Made by a program: the position numbers and the translations under genes
In this document: piece by piece, positions 1 to 7,166 of the stretch
Numbering within the stretch: the first letter of the stretch is position 1
How the letters are laid out: each line of letters opens with the position of its first letter
Notes under the pieces: generated by a model
Seen by the model: only the letters and a program-made list of their open reading frames with translations
The model's database searches: none
What the model was told of the DNA's origin: nothing
Assembly: GCA_938039305.1 (NCBI GenBank)
Contig: CALHUZ010000626.1
Coordinates: 1 to 13,636 of the forward strand
DNA length: 13,636 nt
Direction: 5' to 3'
DNA from: an uncultured Saprospiraceae bacterium
Lineage (GTDB): Bacteria; Bacteroidota; Bacteroidia; Chitinophagales; Saprospiraceae

Positions 1-513
1 GCACTTGGGCTTGCTAATTGTCTACAAGGTGCCGGAGTGAAAATCATAGGATTAACTTCTTCTCGCAATGTGGACATGGTGAAGGCTTCTGGATATTATG
101 ATGAAGTATATGCCTATGAAGATGTAGAGACAGTCAAGAAGATACCTTCTTCTTATGTCGACTTCTCTGGAAACCATGACTTACAATTAAAGCTTCAGAA
201 TCACCTTGGCGATACCATCAATTACGTATGCCTCGTAGGCATGGTACACTGGGAAGAGCGCGAAGGACAAGAGAAACTACCAGTCAAAGGATCATTCTTT
301 TTTGCGCCTACATACGCAGCTCAAAGAATCAAAGAGTTGGGGCCTCAAGAGTTTGGACTCCGACTGTCGAAAAAATATAACACCTTTATAGCCGATGCTC
401 AGAAGTGGGTGCAGGTTAAGAATCATAAAGGTGGCGAAGCACTAACAGCTCTTCATCAGAAAATGACAGATGGAGACATCGATGCAAAAGATGGACACAT
501 CGTTACTTTCTAA
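1..513 (+). CDS. DUF2855 family protein (MDR-like), 3' part only
   Basis: The reading frame is open from the first base and ends at TAA 511-513, giving 170 residues. I read this as the C-terminal half of a longer protein. A GTG at 37 is in frame, but the residues before it (ALGLANCLQGAG) continue the same fold, so the gene is cut by the window edge and does not start there. The segment IIGLTSSRNVDMVK, then a YDEVYAYED stretch, VDFSGN, VGMVHWEE and FFFAPTYAAQRIKE match my memory of the DUF2855 family. That family resembles the nucleotide-binding part of medium-chain dehydrogenase/reductases but has no established reaction. The acyl-CoA dehydrogenase gene begins 43 bp downstream on the same strand, so co-transcription is likely and a role in acyl or carbonyl metabolism is plausible. 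I am fairly sure of the family; the function is unknown. Confidence 0.75.
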   Translation, partial: ALGLANCLQGAGVKIIGLTSSRNVDMVKASGYYDEVYAYEDVETVKKIPSSYVDFSGNHDLQLKLQNHLGDTINYVCLVGMVHWEEREGQEKLPVKGSFFFAPTYAAQRIKELGPQEFGLRLSKKYNTFIADAQKWVQVKNHKGGEALTALHQKMTDGDIDAKDGHIVTF

Positions 514-556
514 TTAGACAATTGACTTACACACGAAAAATAAAAAAGATAGATAG

Positions 557-1771
557 ATGGATTTCGAATTTACGGACAAAGCAAAAGACCTTCAAAAAAG
601 AGTTAAAGACTTCATGGATAAGCACCTCTACCCTATAGAGAAAGAAGTGCAACACTATCATGAGCAACATGAAAATCTCTGGAAAGAACATCCAAAGATG
701 GAAGAGTGGAAGCAACTCGCTAGGGATGCTGGATTATGGAATCTATTTCTTCCAACAGCATATGGCGACCTAAGTCCGGGCCTTACTAACTTAGAATACG
801 CACCGCTTGCTCAAGAGATGGGTAAATTACCTTGGTGTTCTGAGGTCTTCAATTGTGCTGCACCTGATACGGGCAACATGGAAGTCTTTGCTAAGTACGG
901 CACCGAAGAGCATAAGGAGAAGTGGATGAAGCCATTGATGAATGGAGAGATTAGATCTGCATTCTTGATGACAGAGCCTCGTGTAGCTTCTTCTGATGCA
1001 ACTAATATCGAAACGTCTATCGTCCGTGATGGAGATGAATATGTGATCAATGGTCGCAAGTGGTGGTCATCTGGTGCGATGCATCCAAGATGTAACGTAT
1101 ACATCGTCATGGGCAAGACTGATCCCTCAGCACCAAGACATGTACAGCAGAGTATGATCATTGTCCCAGCTGACACACCAGGTGTCAATGTGATGAGACC
1201 GCTTTCTGTATTTGGACATGTGGATTCTCCATATGGACACTGTGAGATAGATTTGAAAAACGTCCGTGTTCCTGTAGGCAACTTACTGTTAGGTGAAGGA
1301 CGTGGATTTGAGATAGCACAAGGAAGATTAGGACCTGGAAGGATACATCACTGTATGCGTCTGATCGGTTGTGCTGAAAGAGCGTTAGAGCTCATGTGCA
1401 AGCGCGTGAATGAAAGAGAAGCTTTTGGAAGATATATTAAGGACTTTACCAGCATCAGACAAGACATTGCAAAGTCGAGATGTGAGATAGAGCAAGCAAG
1501 GCTCTTGACTCTTTCTGCAGCTGATAAGATTGATAAGTTTGGTTCGGCAGGTGCTAAAGACCTGATCGCCATGATTAAAATCGTAGCCCCTATGATGGCT
1601 TGTAAGGTCACTGATAGAGCGATGCAAGCGCATGGTGGTATGGGAGTGAGTGGCGATACACCACTTGCTGGTTACTACATTTATGCAAGAACGGTCAGAT
1701 TAGCAGATGGACCAGACGAAGTTCATATGTCCCAATTGGGTAGAAACACTGTGAAGCAAGTGAACTCTTAA
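557..1771 (+). CDS. acyl-CoA dehydrogenase, ACAD10/11-like
   Basis: A complete 404-residue flavoenzyme of normal length for the family. It should carry out FAD-dependent alpha,beta-dehydrogenation of an acyl-CoA, passing electrons to an electron-transfer flavoprotein. Visible landmarks are the N-terminal helical domain (about 1-130), the FAD/substrate segment FLMTEPRVASSDATN (136-150) and the beta-domain WW-SSG motif (169-173). These are followed by the C-terminal helical domain with REAFGRYI (287-294), QAHGGMGVSGD (357-367) and LADGPDEVH (382-390). Where medium-chain enzymes carry the catalytic glutamate in Y-E-G-T, this protein has A-D-G-P with Asp384. The ADGPDEVH form is characteristic of the ACAD10/11 group, which in animals has been linked to 4-hydroxy-acyl substrates. 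No phosphotransferase domain is fused here. The start ATG follows an AGATAGATAG leader with no clear Shine-Dalgarno. Family is certain; substrate is inferred. Confidence 0.93.
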   Translation: MDFEFTDKAKDLQKRVKDFMDKHLYPIEKEVQHYHEQHENLWKEHPKMEEWKQLARDAGLWNLFLPTAYGDLSPGLTNLEYAPLAQEMGKLPWCSEVFNCAAPDTGNMEVFAKYGTEEHKEKWMKPLMNGEIRSAFLMTEPRVASSDATNIETSIVRDGDEYVINGRKWWSSGAMHPRCNVYIVMGKTDPSAPRHVQQSMIIVPADTPGVNVMRPLSVFGHVDSPYGHCEIDLKNVRVPVGNLLLGEGRGFEIAQGRLGPGRIHHCMRLIGCAERALELMCKRVNEREAFGRYIKDFTSIRQDIAKSRCEIEQARLLTLSAADKIDKFGSAGAKDLIAMIKIVAPMMACKVTDRAMQAHGGMGVSGDTPLAGYYIYARTVRLADGPDEVHMSQLGRNTVKQVNS

Positions 1772-1813
1772 GTTTGTTGCACCAATTGAATTAGTATAAT
1801 TAGAATTTAGATA

Positions 1814-2323
1814 GTGACAATAGGCCTTATCTCAGATACACATAGCGACCTCGCAGATGATGTAATCAAACACTTAAAGGATTGTGATGAGATATGGCAC
1901 GGCGGAGATATAGGAGACATGGAGACGGCTGATGCTATCGAAGGCATCGGCCCTCCTGTTCGAATGGTCTGGGGCAACATCGACAGTGGTGACCTAAGAG
2001 TTGAGTACAAAAAGGACTTGATATGGACCACCAATGGTGTAAAAGTCTTCATGACGCACATAGGCGGCTATCCAGGACGCTACTATAAGAATCCTTTAAA
2101 AGTTATCAAGGAAGAAAAGCCAGATCTATACATCTGTGGGCATTCTCATATTTTAAAAGTCATGCGAGACAACGAGCATGATCTGCTGCACATGAATCCT
2201 GGTGCATGCGGTTATAAAGGTTTTCATAAATTCAGAACGCTTTTAAAATTTGAAATCTTAGATGCTAAGATTCAAAACTTAAGAGCTATAGATCTTGGAG
2301 CAAGAGGAAAGATTAAGAGTTAA
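1814..2323 (+). CDS. YfcE/MJ0936-type metallophosphoesterase
   Basis: A 169-residue protein of the calcineurin-like phosphoesterase superfamily, of normal length for the small YfcE/MJ0936 group. Metal ligands are all visible: SDTH (D8, H10), GGDIGD (D32), GNID (N55), the TH pair (H82) and GHSH (H110, H112), so two bound metal ions and phosphodiesterase activity are expected. The natural substrate of this group is not settled. Translation starts at GTG 1814; the codon two before it is a stop (TAG 1808-1810), and the SDTH motif lies only seven residues in, so no other start is reasonable. It begins 42 bp after the acyl-CoA dehydrogenase and probably shares its transcript. It converges on the minus-strand gene at 2378 across a 54-bp gap in which I see no good terminator. 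Confidence 0.9.
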   Translation: MTIGLISDTHSDLADDVIKHLKDCDEIWHGGDIGDMETADAIEGIGPPVRMVWGNIDSGDLRVEYKKDLIWTTNGVKVFMTHIGGYPGRYYKNPLKVIKEEKPDLYICGHSHILKVMRDNEHDLLHMNPGACGYKGFHKFRTLLKFEILDAKIQNLRAIDLGARGKIKS

Positions 2324-2377
2324 GCGGATTGACCTACTCACAACAAATTCATTAATCAAGAGAAGTTATGACGCCGA

Positions 2378-2797
2378 TCATTTTTTGGTAGCCGTTGCCT
2401 TCTTAGAAGTCTTCTTCTTCGTAGTTTTTTTCTTTGCAACTGGCTTCTTTTCTACTGGCTTCTCAACCACAGGTTTAGGTTGATTATACACTATAGGTTC
2501 AGCGACTACCAGCCCATCATATTTGTCATGATAGGCACTTTTGATATCTGGCTTTAGGTGCCCCATATCATCATAGTCATCATCATTTTTCACAATTTTG
2601 AGGGCAAGCTCTTTGCTCATCCTTACTAGATAGTGTCTATCCACTGCTTCAAAGGGAAGCGCACTAACAAATTTTTTCTTGTGGTTTTTAAATATAATTA
2701 GGGCCTTATCAAATCCATTCGGATAGTTGAGCTTGATTTGCTCTTGTATTGCTTCATCTAATTTTTTATAATCTGTTACTAACCTTGGCTTGCTCAT
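2378..2797 (-). CDS. conserved small protein with lysine-rich C-terminal tail
   Basis: A 139-residue cytoplasmic protein. Residues 1-95 form a compact, conserved-looking domain: MSKPRL at the N-terminus, then EAIQEQIKLNYPNGF (16-30), VSALPFEAVDRHYLVRM (44-60) and the acidic NDDDYDDMGHLKPDIK (71-86). I recall similar sequences in many Bacteroidota, sometimes mislabelled as a DNA primase, but I know of no established function. After a proline-rich linker (101-120) comes a tail of about 20 residues made almost only of Lys, Thr, Ala and Ser (AKKKTTKKKTSKK), like histone H1 or bacterial nucleoid-binding tails. This suggests binding to DNA or RNA, which is an inference. It lies downstream of and in the same direction as the SGNH hydrolase, 194 bp away, so it probably has its own promoter. 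Confidence 0.8.
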   Translation of the reverse strand: MSKPRLVTDYKKLDEAIQEQIKLNYPNGFDKALIIFKNHKKKFVSALPFEAVDRHYLVRMSKELALKIVKNDDDYDDMGHLKPDIKSAYHDKYDGLVVAEPIVYNQPKPVVEKPVEKKPVAKKKTTKKKTSKKATATKK

Positions 2798-2991
2798 TGG
2801 ATATTCGTAATACGTTTCGCATTTAAGTTGATGCTCAACATGATGATGCCAATAGTTAAAGCACTGACATCATTAATAATGGCAGGAAATTAGAACATAT
2901 TATGTATAAACCTAATCTAAGGCCGTCTTTTTTTTCACTTTAATTTTAATCTCATTTTAAAAATTTGATTTAAAAGTTTCAATAACGGAGA

Positions 2992-3648
2992 TTATTCCTT
3001 GACATAAGGAGCCATAACTTCCGCCCATATTTTATAGCCTTTGGCGTTCATATGAAGATTGTCAGCTATAAAAAGATCTTTAAAAACTGCTCCATTTTCA
3101 TCGCACATTGGTGTCCATACATCGACGAAAGAGATCTTTTCTTCAAATGACGTCCATGAAGAAAGTATATAGTTGAAGTGTTTGTACTCCTCTCTAAGCT
3201 CCCAGCGTGCTACACTTGGCTTAGCTGCGATAAAATAAATCTTAGCATCTGGCAATCTCTTGTGTATATTAGAAGCAAGAAGTTTAGCATTAGCTAATAT
3301 CTGTTCCGGCTCTTGGTTCATAAAGATGTCATTATCGCCTTCATAGATAAAAATCTTAGATGGATTATACTTAAATATCAGCTCATCTTGATAATGCAAA
3401 AGATCTGGAAATGTAGAACCACCAAAGCCTCTATTGAGAATATTCGATCCATCAAAATCAGAGGCTAATGTGCTCCAAAACCTAACACTTGAACTTCCGG
3501 TGAATAGTATCAAGTCGGTTTCACGCTGCACATCATCTTTGGCAACTAAGCCAGCCACCTCTTCTGCAAACCGAGTGGGATCTTGACCAGCGGCATCAAA
3601 TACAAAACCGAAAATCAGCAGTGCTAAAAAGCTAAGTGTACTTCTCAT
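2992..3648 (-). CDS. secreted SGNH/GDSL-family hydrolase
   Basis: A 218-residue esterase- or lipase-like enzyme of the SGNH superfamily with a Sec signal peptide (about residues 1-21, hydrophobic core SFLALLIFGFVF, probable cut after AAG). The four SGNH blocks are present. Block I is FTGSSSVRFW (49-58), with the usual GDS replaced by GSS and nucleophile Ser53. Block II is NRGFGGST (72-79). Block III is GDND (104-107, oxyanion Asn106). Block V is DNLH (196-199, catalytic Asp196 and His199). GSSS at block I is common in Bacteroidota members. The protein is probably periplasmic; the substrate (acetylated glycan, lipid or other ester) cannot be told from sequence. It is divergently transcribed from the serine hydrolase gene at 3746, with 97 bp between the start codons. 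Confidence 0.88.
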   Translation of the reverse strand: MRSTLSFLALLIFGFVFDAAGQDPTRFAEEVAGLVAKDDVQRETDLILFTGSSSVRFWSTLASDFDGSNILNRGFGGSTFPDLLHYQDELIFKYNPSKIFIYEGDNDIFMNQEPEQILANAKLLASNIHKRLPDAKIYFIAAKPSVARWELREEYKHFNYILSSWTSFEEKISFVDVWTPMCDENGAVFKDLFIADNLHMNAKGYKIWAEVMAPYVKE

Positions 3649-3745
3649 AAGATTGTAATTGCGTTTCTAATGTCTAAGAATACAAAATATCTGCGCTCAA
3701 GACATATCTTTACTCATATAGTTTTAGACACACAACCTTCTTATC

Positions 3746-5269
3746 ATGCTGAACTATCAGTTCATTCGTTCAACCTGCTTATCAATTCTCATACTGGGAT
3801 ATTGTCTCTTATTTCAAAACTTGAATGCCCAATCATACAAAAAGGAAGTTGAAGAATTAGATCAATATTTTGAAAAAGCACGATTACAGTGGCAAGTGCC
3901 TGGCCTTTCAGTTACCATAGTGAAAGACGGCAAGACACTACTATCTAAAGGATATGGGCTCCGTGCGATGGATAAATCCGAACCGGTTGATGAAGAGACA
4001 CTATTCATGCTCGGTTCTACTACAAAGGCAATGACAGCAGCCGCTATGGCTATGTTAGTCGATGAAGATAAAGTAGCGTGGGATGACTTAGTGATCGATC
4101 ATCTTCCTTGGTTCAAACTGAGCGATCCTTTTGTGACACGCGAACTGACGGTACAAGATCTCTTCACACATAATAGTGGTCTCGGCAATACTGATTTGCT
4201 TTGGGTGCTTTGGGATTACAGCACTGAGGAAGTCGTAAAAAGAATAGCTAATAGACCACTAAGCTATAGCCTAAGAGGAGGATACACATATCAAAATATC
4301 ATGTATGCCACAGCAGGCCTCATCATAGAAGAAGCGAGTGGTCAAGACTGGGACCAATTTGTACAAACAAGAATCTTCGATCCACTGGGCATGACTAGAT
4401 CTTGTGCCTTGAAGTCTTGCGCCGAAACATTCGCTAATAGATCGACGCCTCATTACCCTACAGACGCCGGCATCATAAAAATCATTGATTCTAACGCTGA
4501 TAGCATCGGTGCTGCGGGATCTGCGTGGTCTTGCCCAAAAGACATCCAGAAGTGGATGAAGTTTGTTCTGGATAGTGCTGTAGTCGATGGTCAAAGATTG
4601 ATCAGTGAGCAGAATTTCACCTTTATCACACAACCTAAAATCATCGTTCCCAAGTCAAGCTTTTATCCCACCAAAGTCCTCACCAAGCCTAACTTCACTG
4701 CTTATAGCATGGGTTGGTTCTTGCACGACTATGAAGGAGAGTTTGTTCAGTTTCACACGGGTAGTTTGAACGGATCAGGAGCCATCATTGGACTGATGCC
4801 TGAGCATAACCTTGGCGTCTATGTGATGGTTAATCTGGATCATGCAGAAGTGAGACATGCTATCATGTATCAAGTCTTTGACAAAATCATGGGGTTGGAC
4901 AGTAGAGACTGGAGTACCGACTTGTTTAAGATCTATAGTGACATAGATCAAGCTTCCAAAAAAAGGAGAGAAAACACAGTAAAGGCAAGAATAGCCAACA
5001 AGCCTTCGGATATGCCCTTCTTAGATATGATAGGCACTTATACCAATGACTATCTAGGCAGTTTAAACATTGGGCTCGTGAATGGCCAATTGCGTATCAC
5101 TTGTCGCCCAGATCGCCATATCATATTAGAACACTGGCATTACAATACCTTCATGGGAAAAATAGAAGAATACGCTCACGACTCTGGAGATCTCATAGAT
5201 TTCAATAGATCCGCTAAAGGCCGACTGTCCTTTGATCTCTATGGCTATTCCTTCCATAAACAAGACTGA
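3746..5269 (+). CDS. secreted class C beta-lactamase-like serine hydrolase
   Basis: A 507-residue protein of the beta-lactamase/penicillin-binding-protein-like family (Pfam Beta-lactamase, class C type). The N-terminus is a Sec signal peptide (about 1-28, core CLSILILGYCLLF, cut near LNA-QS), which supports the ATG at 3746. Active-site motifs are S91-T-T-K94 (SxxK, nucleophile Ser91), Y182-Q-N184 (YxN) and H337-T-G339 (the KTG position, with His as in many esterase-type members). The catalytic domain spans about 34-385. A beta-rich C-terminal region from about 420 looks like the DUF3471-type extension found behind such domains. Members include esterases, D-amino-acid peptidases and carboxypeptidases, so resistance to beta-lactams should not be assumed. 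It is probably periplasmic. It is followed by a convergent gap of 449 bp. Confidence 0.88.
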   Translation: MLNYQFIRSTCLSILILGYCLLFQNLNAQSYKKEVEELDQYFEKARLQWQVPGLSVTIVKDGKTLLSKGYGLRAMDKSEPVDEETLFMLGSTTKAMTAAAMAMLVDEDKVAWDDLVIDHLPWFKLSDPFVTRELTVQDLFTHNSGLGNTDLLWVLWDYSTEEVVKRIANRPLSYSLRGGYTYQNIMYATAGLIIEEASGQDWDQFVQTRIFDPLGMTRSCALKSCAETFANRSTPHYPTDAGIIKIIDSNADSIGAAGSAWSCPKDIQKWMKFVLDSAVVDGQRLISEQNFTFITQPKIIVPKSSFYPTKVLTKPNFTAYSMGWFLHDYEGEFVQFHTGSLNGSGAIIGLMPEHNLGVYVMVNLDHAEVRHAIMYQVFDKIMGLDSRDWSTDLFKIYSDIDQASKKRRENTVKARIANKPSDMPFLDMIGTYTNDYLGSLNIGLVNGQLRITCRPDRHIILEHWHYNTFMGKIEEYAHDSGDLIDFNRSAKGRLSFDLYGYSFHKQD

Positions 5270-5393
5270 TAAAAATAGAAGCTTTTCCTTTTTGCTTGAG
5301 TCGTTCATGTATACTACATGATTCGAGTGAATCCTGTTTGTGGTAAAATCAAGCCTAATAACTACTTTCTTGATGCTTAACCGAGAGTACTGG

Positions 5394-5429
5394 GCATAAG
5401 AAAAGCCCTTTGTAAGGAGGGCCATTCTT
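5394..5429 (-). terminator. rho-independent terminator-like hairpin (minus strand)
   Basis: Read on the minus strand, the arms AAGAATGGCCCT and AGGGCTTTTCTT enclose the loop CCTTACAA. The core GCCCT/AGGGC pairs perfectly, AAGAA pairs with TTCTT, and the 3' arm is T-rich (CTTTTCTTAT), as expected for intrinsic termination in this direction. On the plus strand no T-tract follows directly. It could end the proposed small RNA or stop read-through from yqgE. Confidence 0.5.
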
Positions 5430-5516
5430 AAGGATAAAATTTATCCGAATTTAGTCTAAGTCATAATTTAGGACGTTATCCTAAAGTAAATCTTTAATAC
5501 GGTTGGGTCGTATATG
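5395..5516 (-). ncRNA. candidate small structured RNA (about 120 nt)
   Basis: Proposed from four signals that line up on the minus strand. A TATATTTG box (5522-5529) would start transcription near 5516. The transcript would then pass through three perfect hairpins: ATACG/CGTAT at 5513-5497, TTTAGGA/TCCTAAA at 5485-5467 and GGATAAA/TTTATCC at 5446-5432. It would end at a GC-rich hairpin with a T-tract near 5395. The only ATG inside this stretch leads at once to a stop (ATG ACT TAG), so it does not code for a peptide of note. I do not recognise it as 6S, SRP, RNase P or tmRNA. Both flanking genes point into the gap, so it is not a leader of either. All of this is inference from sequence pattern; the hairpins are AT-rich and could arise by chance. 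Confidence 0.35.
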
Positions 5517-5521
5517 TCCGA

Positions 5522-5556
5522 CAAATATACAATACTTGATGAAAGTAGCTACAAAA
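5522..5556 (-). promoter_or_regulatory. candidate Bacteroidota-type promoter, minus strand
   Basis: The minus strand reads TATATTTG at 5529-5522, a full match to the TAnnTTTG -7 consensus of this phylum. A TTTTG (5556-5552) lies 22 nt upstream, slightly farther than the usual spacing of about 19-21 for the -33 TTTG element. No protein gene follows, only the hairpin-rich stretch, so it would drive the proposed RNA. Confidence 0.3.
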
Positions 5557-5558
5557 GA

Positions 5559-5599
5559 ATGTGAAATTCATATAAAAATATTAGCCATGTGAAATTCAC
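5559..5599. repeat. pair of near-identical palindromes (possible operator)
   Basis: ATGTGAAATTCA occurs twice, at 5559-5570 and 5587-5598, 28 bp apart start to start. The second copy sits in a perfect 11-bp palindrome GTGAA-A-TTCAC (5589-5599); the first differs at one base (GTGAA-A-TTCAT, 5561-5571). Their centres fall about 50 and 78 bp upstream of the proposed minus-strand start, where an activator or repressor dimer could bind. The binding role is an inference. Confidence 0.4.
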
Positions 5600-5718
5600 C
5601 AAAAGAGATATCATTCTCAGTAGCAAAATCCAACATGCTTTCATCTTATTGTCGCTATAAGCCCTGATCCAAAGCAAATTGGCAAATCTCAATGTTTTCT
5701 CAGCTATTCTTAAAGGAT

Positions 5719-6291
5719 TTAGTTCAAGAATGATGTTTCTGGCATCTCGCCAATGACAGTATAGTTGCCTCCTTTATGCTTCATGACCTGGCTCCACATC
5801 TGATAGTGCTTCGTTTTAAATGCATAGTTGACATCCATATGGGCAAGTACCCATGAACCATAAGTCATCTCATCCATTAGTTGATCAGCCGACCAACCGC
5901 TGTAACCAAGGAAAAACTTGATATTATGTGGTTGAACCAACTTAGAGTTAATCAAAAATTTGAGCTTTTCAAAATCACCTCCCCAATAGATGCCCTGTGA
6001 AATTTTCACACTTCCATCTAAGATCTCACCTACATCATGGATGTAGTGAAGTGTCTCTTTCGCTACAGGTCCACCGAAATATACAGGTGCATCAATCTCT
6101 GGAAAGTCACCGACCAATTCATTGATTTTAACCTTAATCGGTTTGTTAAGTATAAATCCTACCGAACCCTCTGTTGAGGAGTGTTCAGTTAACAGTATCA
6201 CAGCTCTCTTGAAGTGAGGGTCCATCATGAATGGCTCAGCAAGTAAAACTGATCCTTTTTTTACTGCATTCGGATTTACTCTTCTTGCCAT
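5719..6291 (-). CDS. yqgE: YqgE/AlgH family protein (UPF0301)
   Basis: A 190-residue cytoplasmic protein of the YqgE/AlgH family (DUF179, UPF0301), of normal length. Family landmarks are the N-terminal GSVLLAEPFMMDPHFKRAVI (13-32), EGSVGFILNKP (41-51), YFGGPV (71-76) and FLGYSGWSADQL (127-138). The family is widespread; AlgH was linked to alginate regulation in Pseudomonas, but no biochemical reaction is established. Its ATG lies inside the end of fabD: the two reading frames overlap by 16 bp (6276-6291), pointing to one mRNA and perhaps coupled translation. It is the last gene of the folE-fabD-yqgE group and is followed by the convergent gap. Confidence 0.93.
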   Translation of the reverse strand: MARRVNPNAVKKGSVLLAEPFMMDPHFKRAVILLTEHSSTEGSVGFILNKPIKVKINELVGDFPEIDAPVYFGGPVAKETLHYIHDVGEILDGSVKISQGIYWGGDFEKLKFLINSKLVQPHNIKFFLGYSGWSADQLMDEMTYGSWVLAHMDVNYAFKTKHYQMWSQVMKHKGGNYTVIGEMPETSFLN

Positions 6292-7163
6292 ACAACCGAT
6301 TCTACTTCTCTTGATATCTTTCTGAGCATACCCAATAAAATCCTTCCTTTCCCTCCGACTTCAACAAATTCACTGATGCCATCAGCTATCATTTTATTCA
6401 TAGTGCTCGTCCATCTTACAGGACTGATCACTTGATCGATCAGATTAGCCCTGATTTCTTCAGCAGCCGTGTGCGGCTGTGCATCAACATTCTGATACAC
6501 AGGTATCTTGGCGTCCTTCATATCTATCGCTGATATCGCTTTCTTAAATGCAACCATCGCAGGTTCCATCAGTGGACTATGAAAAGCTCCTCCAACCGAG
6601 ATTTCTAAAGCTCTTTTTGCTCCTTTTTCTTTGCAAACTTCTATGGCCGCCGCTATTCCTTCTTTAGTTCCGGAGATCACTAGTTGACCTGGACAGTTAT
6701 AGTTAGCAGGAACAACGCCTTCTATGCTTTCGCAAATAGACTCTACAATCTCATCATCCATACCTAAGACAGCTGCCATAGTACTTGGATTTAGCTCACA
6801 AGCTTTTTGCATCGCTTCTGCTCTTTTTTGAACCAATCGAAGTCCATCTTCGAAACTCATGACTTCTGCCGCCACACAAGCTGATATCTCACCTAATGAA
6901 TGCCCTGCAAGAGCAATAGGCGCCTTTAATGACGCCATCTTCTGATATACTAACATAGAGTGGACATATACAGCTGGTTGTGTATAGATCGTCTCAGTCA
7001 GTTTCTCGACTGGCCCTTGGTACATAATCTCACTCAGAGCATAACCGAGTATCTCATCCGCCTGAGTCATAAGTTCTTGTGCTTTGGGATCACTCGAAGT
7101 AATTTTCGATCCCATTCCCACAAATTGAGCAGCTTGCCCAGGAAATAAAAGTGCTGTTGACAT
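6276..7163 (-). CDS. fabD: malonyl-CoA:ACP transacylase
   Basis: A complete 295-residue FabD, which moves the malonyl group from CoA to acyl carrier protein to supply fatty-acid chain extension in the cytoplasm. The acyltransferase fold is marked by FPGQAAQFVGMG (7-18; the usual GQGxQ is GQAAQ here), ETIYTQPA (57-64), the nucleophile elbow GHSLGE (88-92, Ser89), Arg114 in VQKRAEAMQ, NCPGQLVISG (156-165) and the catalytic His195 in AFHSPLM. Length and motif order are normal. It begins 3 bp after the folE stop and overlaps yqgE by 16 bp, so the three genes almost certainly share a transcript. Other fatty-acid synthesis genes are not next to it, so this is a dispersed fab gene. Confidence 0.96.
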   Translation of the reverse strand: MSTALLFPGQAAQFVGMGSKITSSDPKAQELMTQADEILGYALSEIMYQGPVEKLTETIYTQPAVYVHSMLVYQKMASLKAPIALAGHSLGEISACVAAEVMSFEDGLRLVQKRAEAMQKACELNPSTMAAVLGMDDEIVESICESIEGVVPANYNCPGQLVISGTKEGIAAAIEVCKEKGAKRALEISVGGAFHSPLMEPAMVAFKKAISAIDMKDAKIPVYQNVDAQPHTAAEEIRANLIDQVISPVRWTSTMNKMIADGISEFVEVGGKGRILLGMLRKISREVESVVWQEE

Positions 7164-7166
7164 ATT

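Larger units (their letters stand above)
5270..5718. other. 449-bp gene-free convergent gap, rich in inverted repeats
   Basis: This stretch lies between the converging serine hydrolase and yqgE genes. I find no convincing protein in any frame. From 5303 to about 5513 it is packed with short perfect inverted repeats. These are CATGTA-TAC-TACATG (5306-5320), GATTC-GAGT-GAATC (5320-5333), a GCCCT/AGGGC hairpin flanked by AAGAA/TTCTT (5398-5429), GGATAAA-A-TTTATCC (5432-5446), TTTAGGA-CGTTA-TCCTAAA (5467-5485) and ATACG/CGTAT (5497-5513). Next come a -7-like box on the minus strand (5522-5529) and two near-identical palindromes (5559-5599). The last 120 bp (5600-5718) show nothing I can name. The hairpins suggest RNA structure; see the separate entries for the proposed transcript. 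Confidence 0.7.

Noticed and set aside
811..1281. Long antisense open frame within the acyl-CoA dehydrogenase
   Set aside because: The plus-strand protein is strongly conserved across this stretch and the antisense product has no recognisable features.
3670..3852. Short plus-strand open frame across the divergent promoter region
   Set aside because: It overlaps the signal-peptide region of the serine hydrolase in another frame and has no coding signature.
3746..5269. Reading the serine hydrolase as a beta-lactam resistance gene
   Set aside because: The SxxK/YxN/HTG set with a DUF3471-like tail is typical of general esterase or peptidase members; resistance is not supported.
5279..5299. AAGC/GCTT with T-runs after the serine hydrolase as a terminator
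   Set aside because: The stem is only 4 bp with an 11-nt loop and no T-tract after it.
5126..5425. Open frame on the minus strand entering the convergent gap
   Set aside because: About half lies antisense to the serine hydrolase, it begins inside the terminator hairpin, and the sequence resembles no protein I know.
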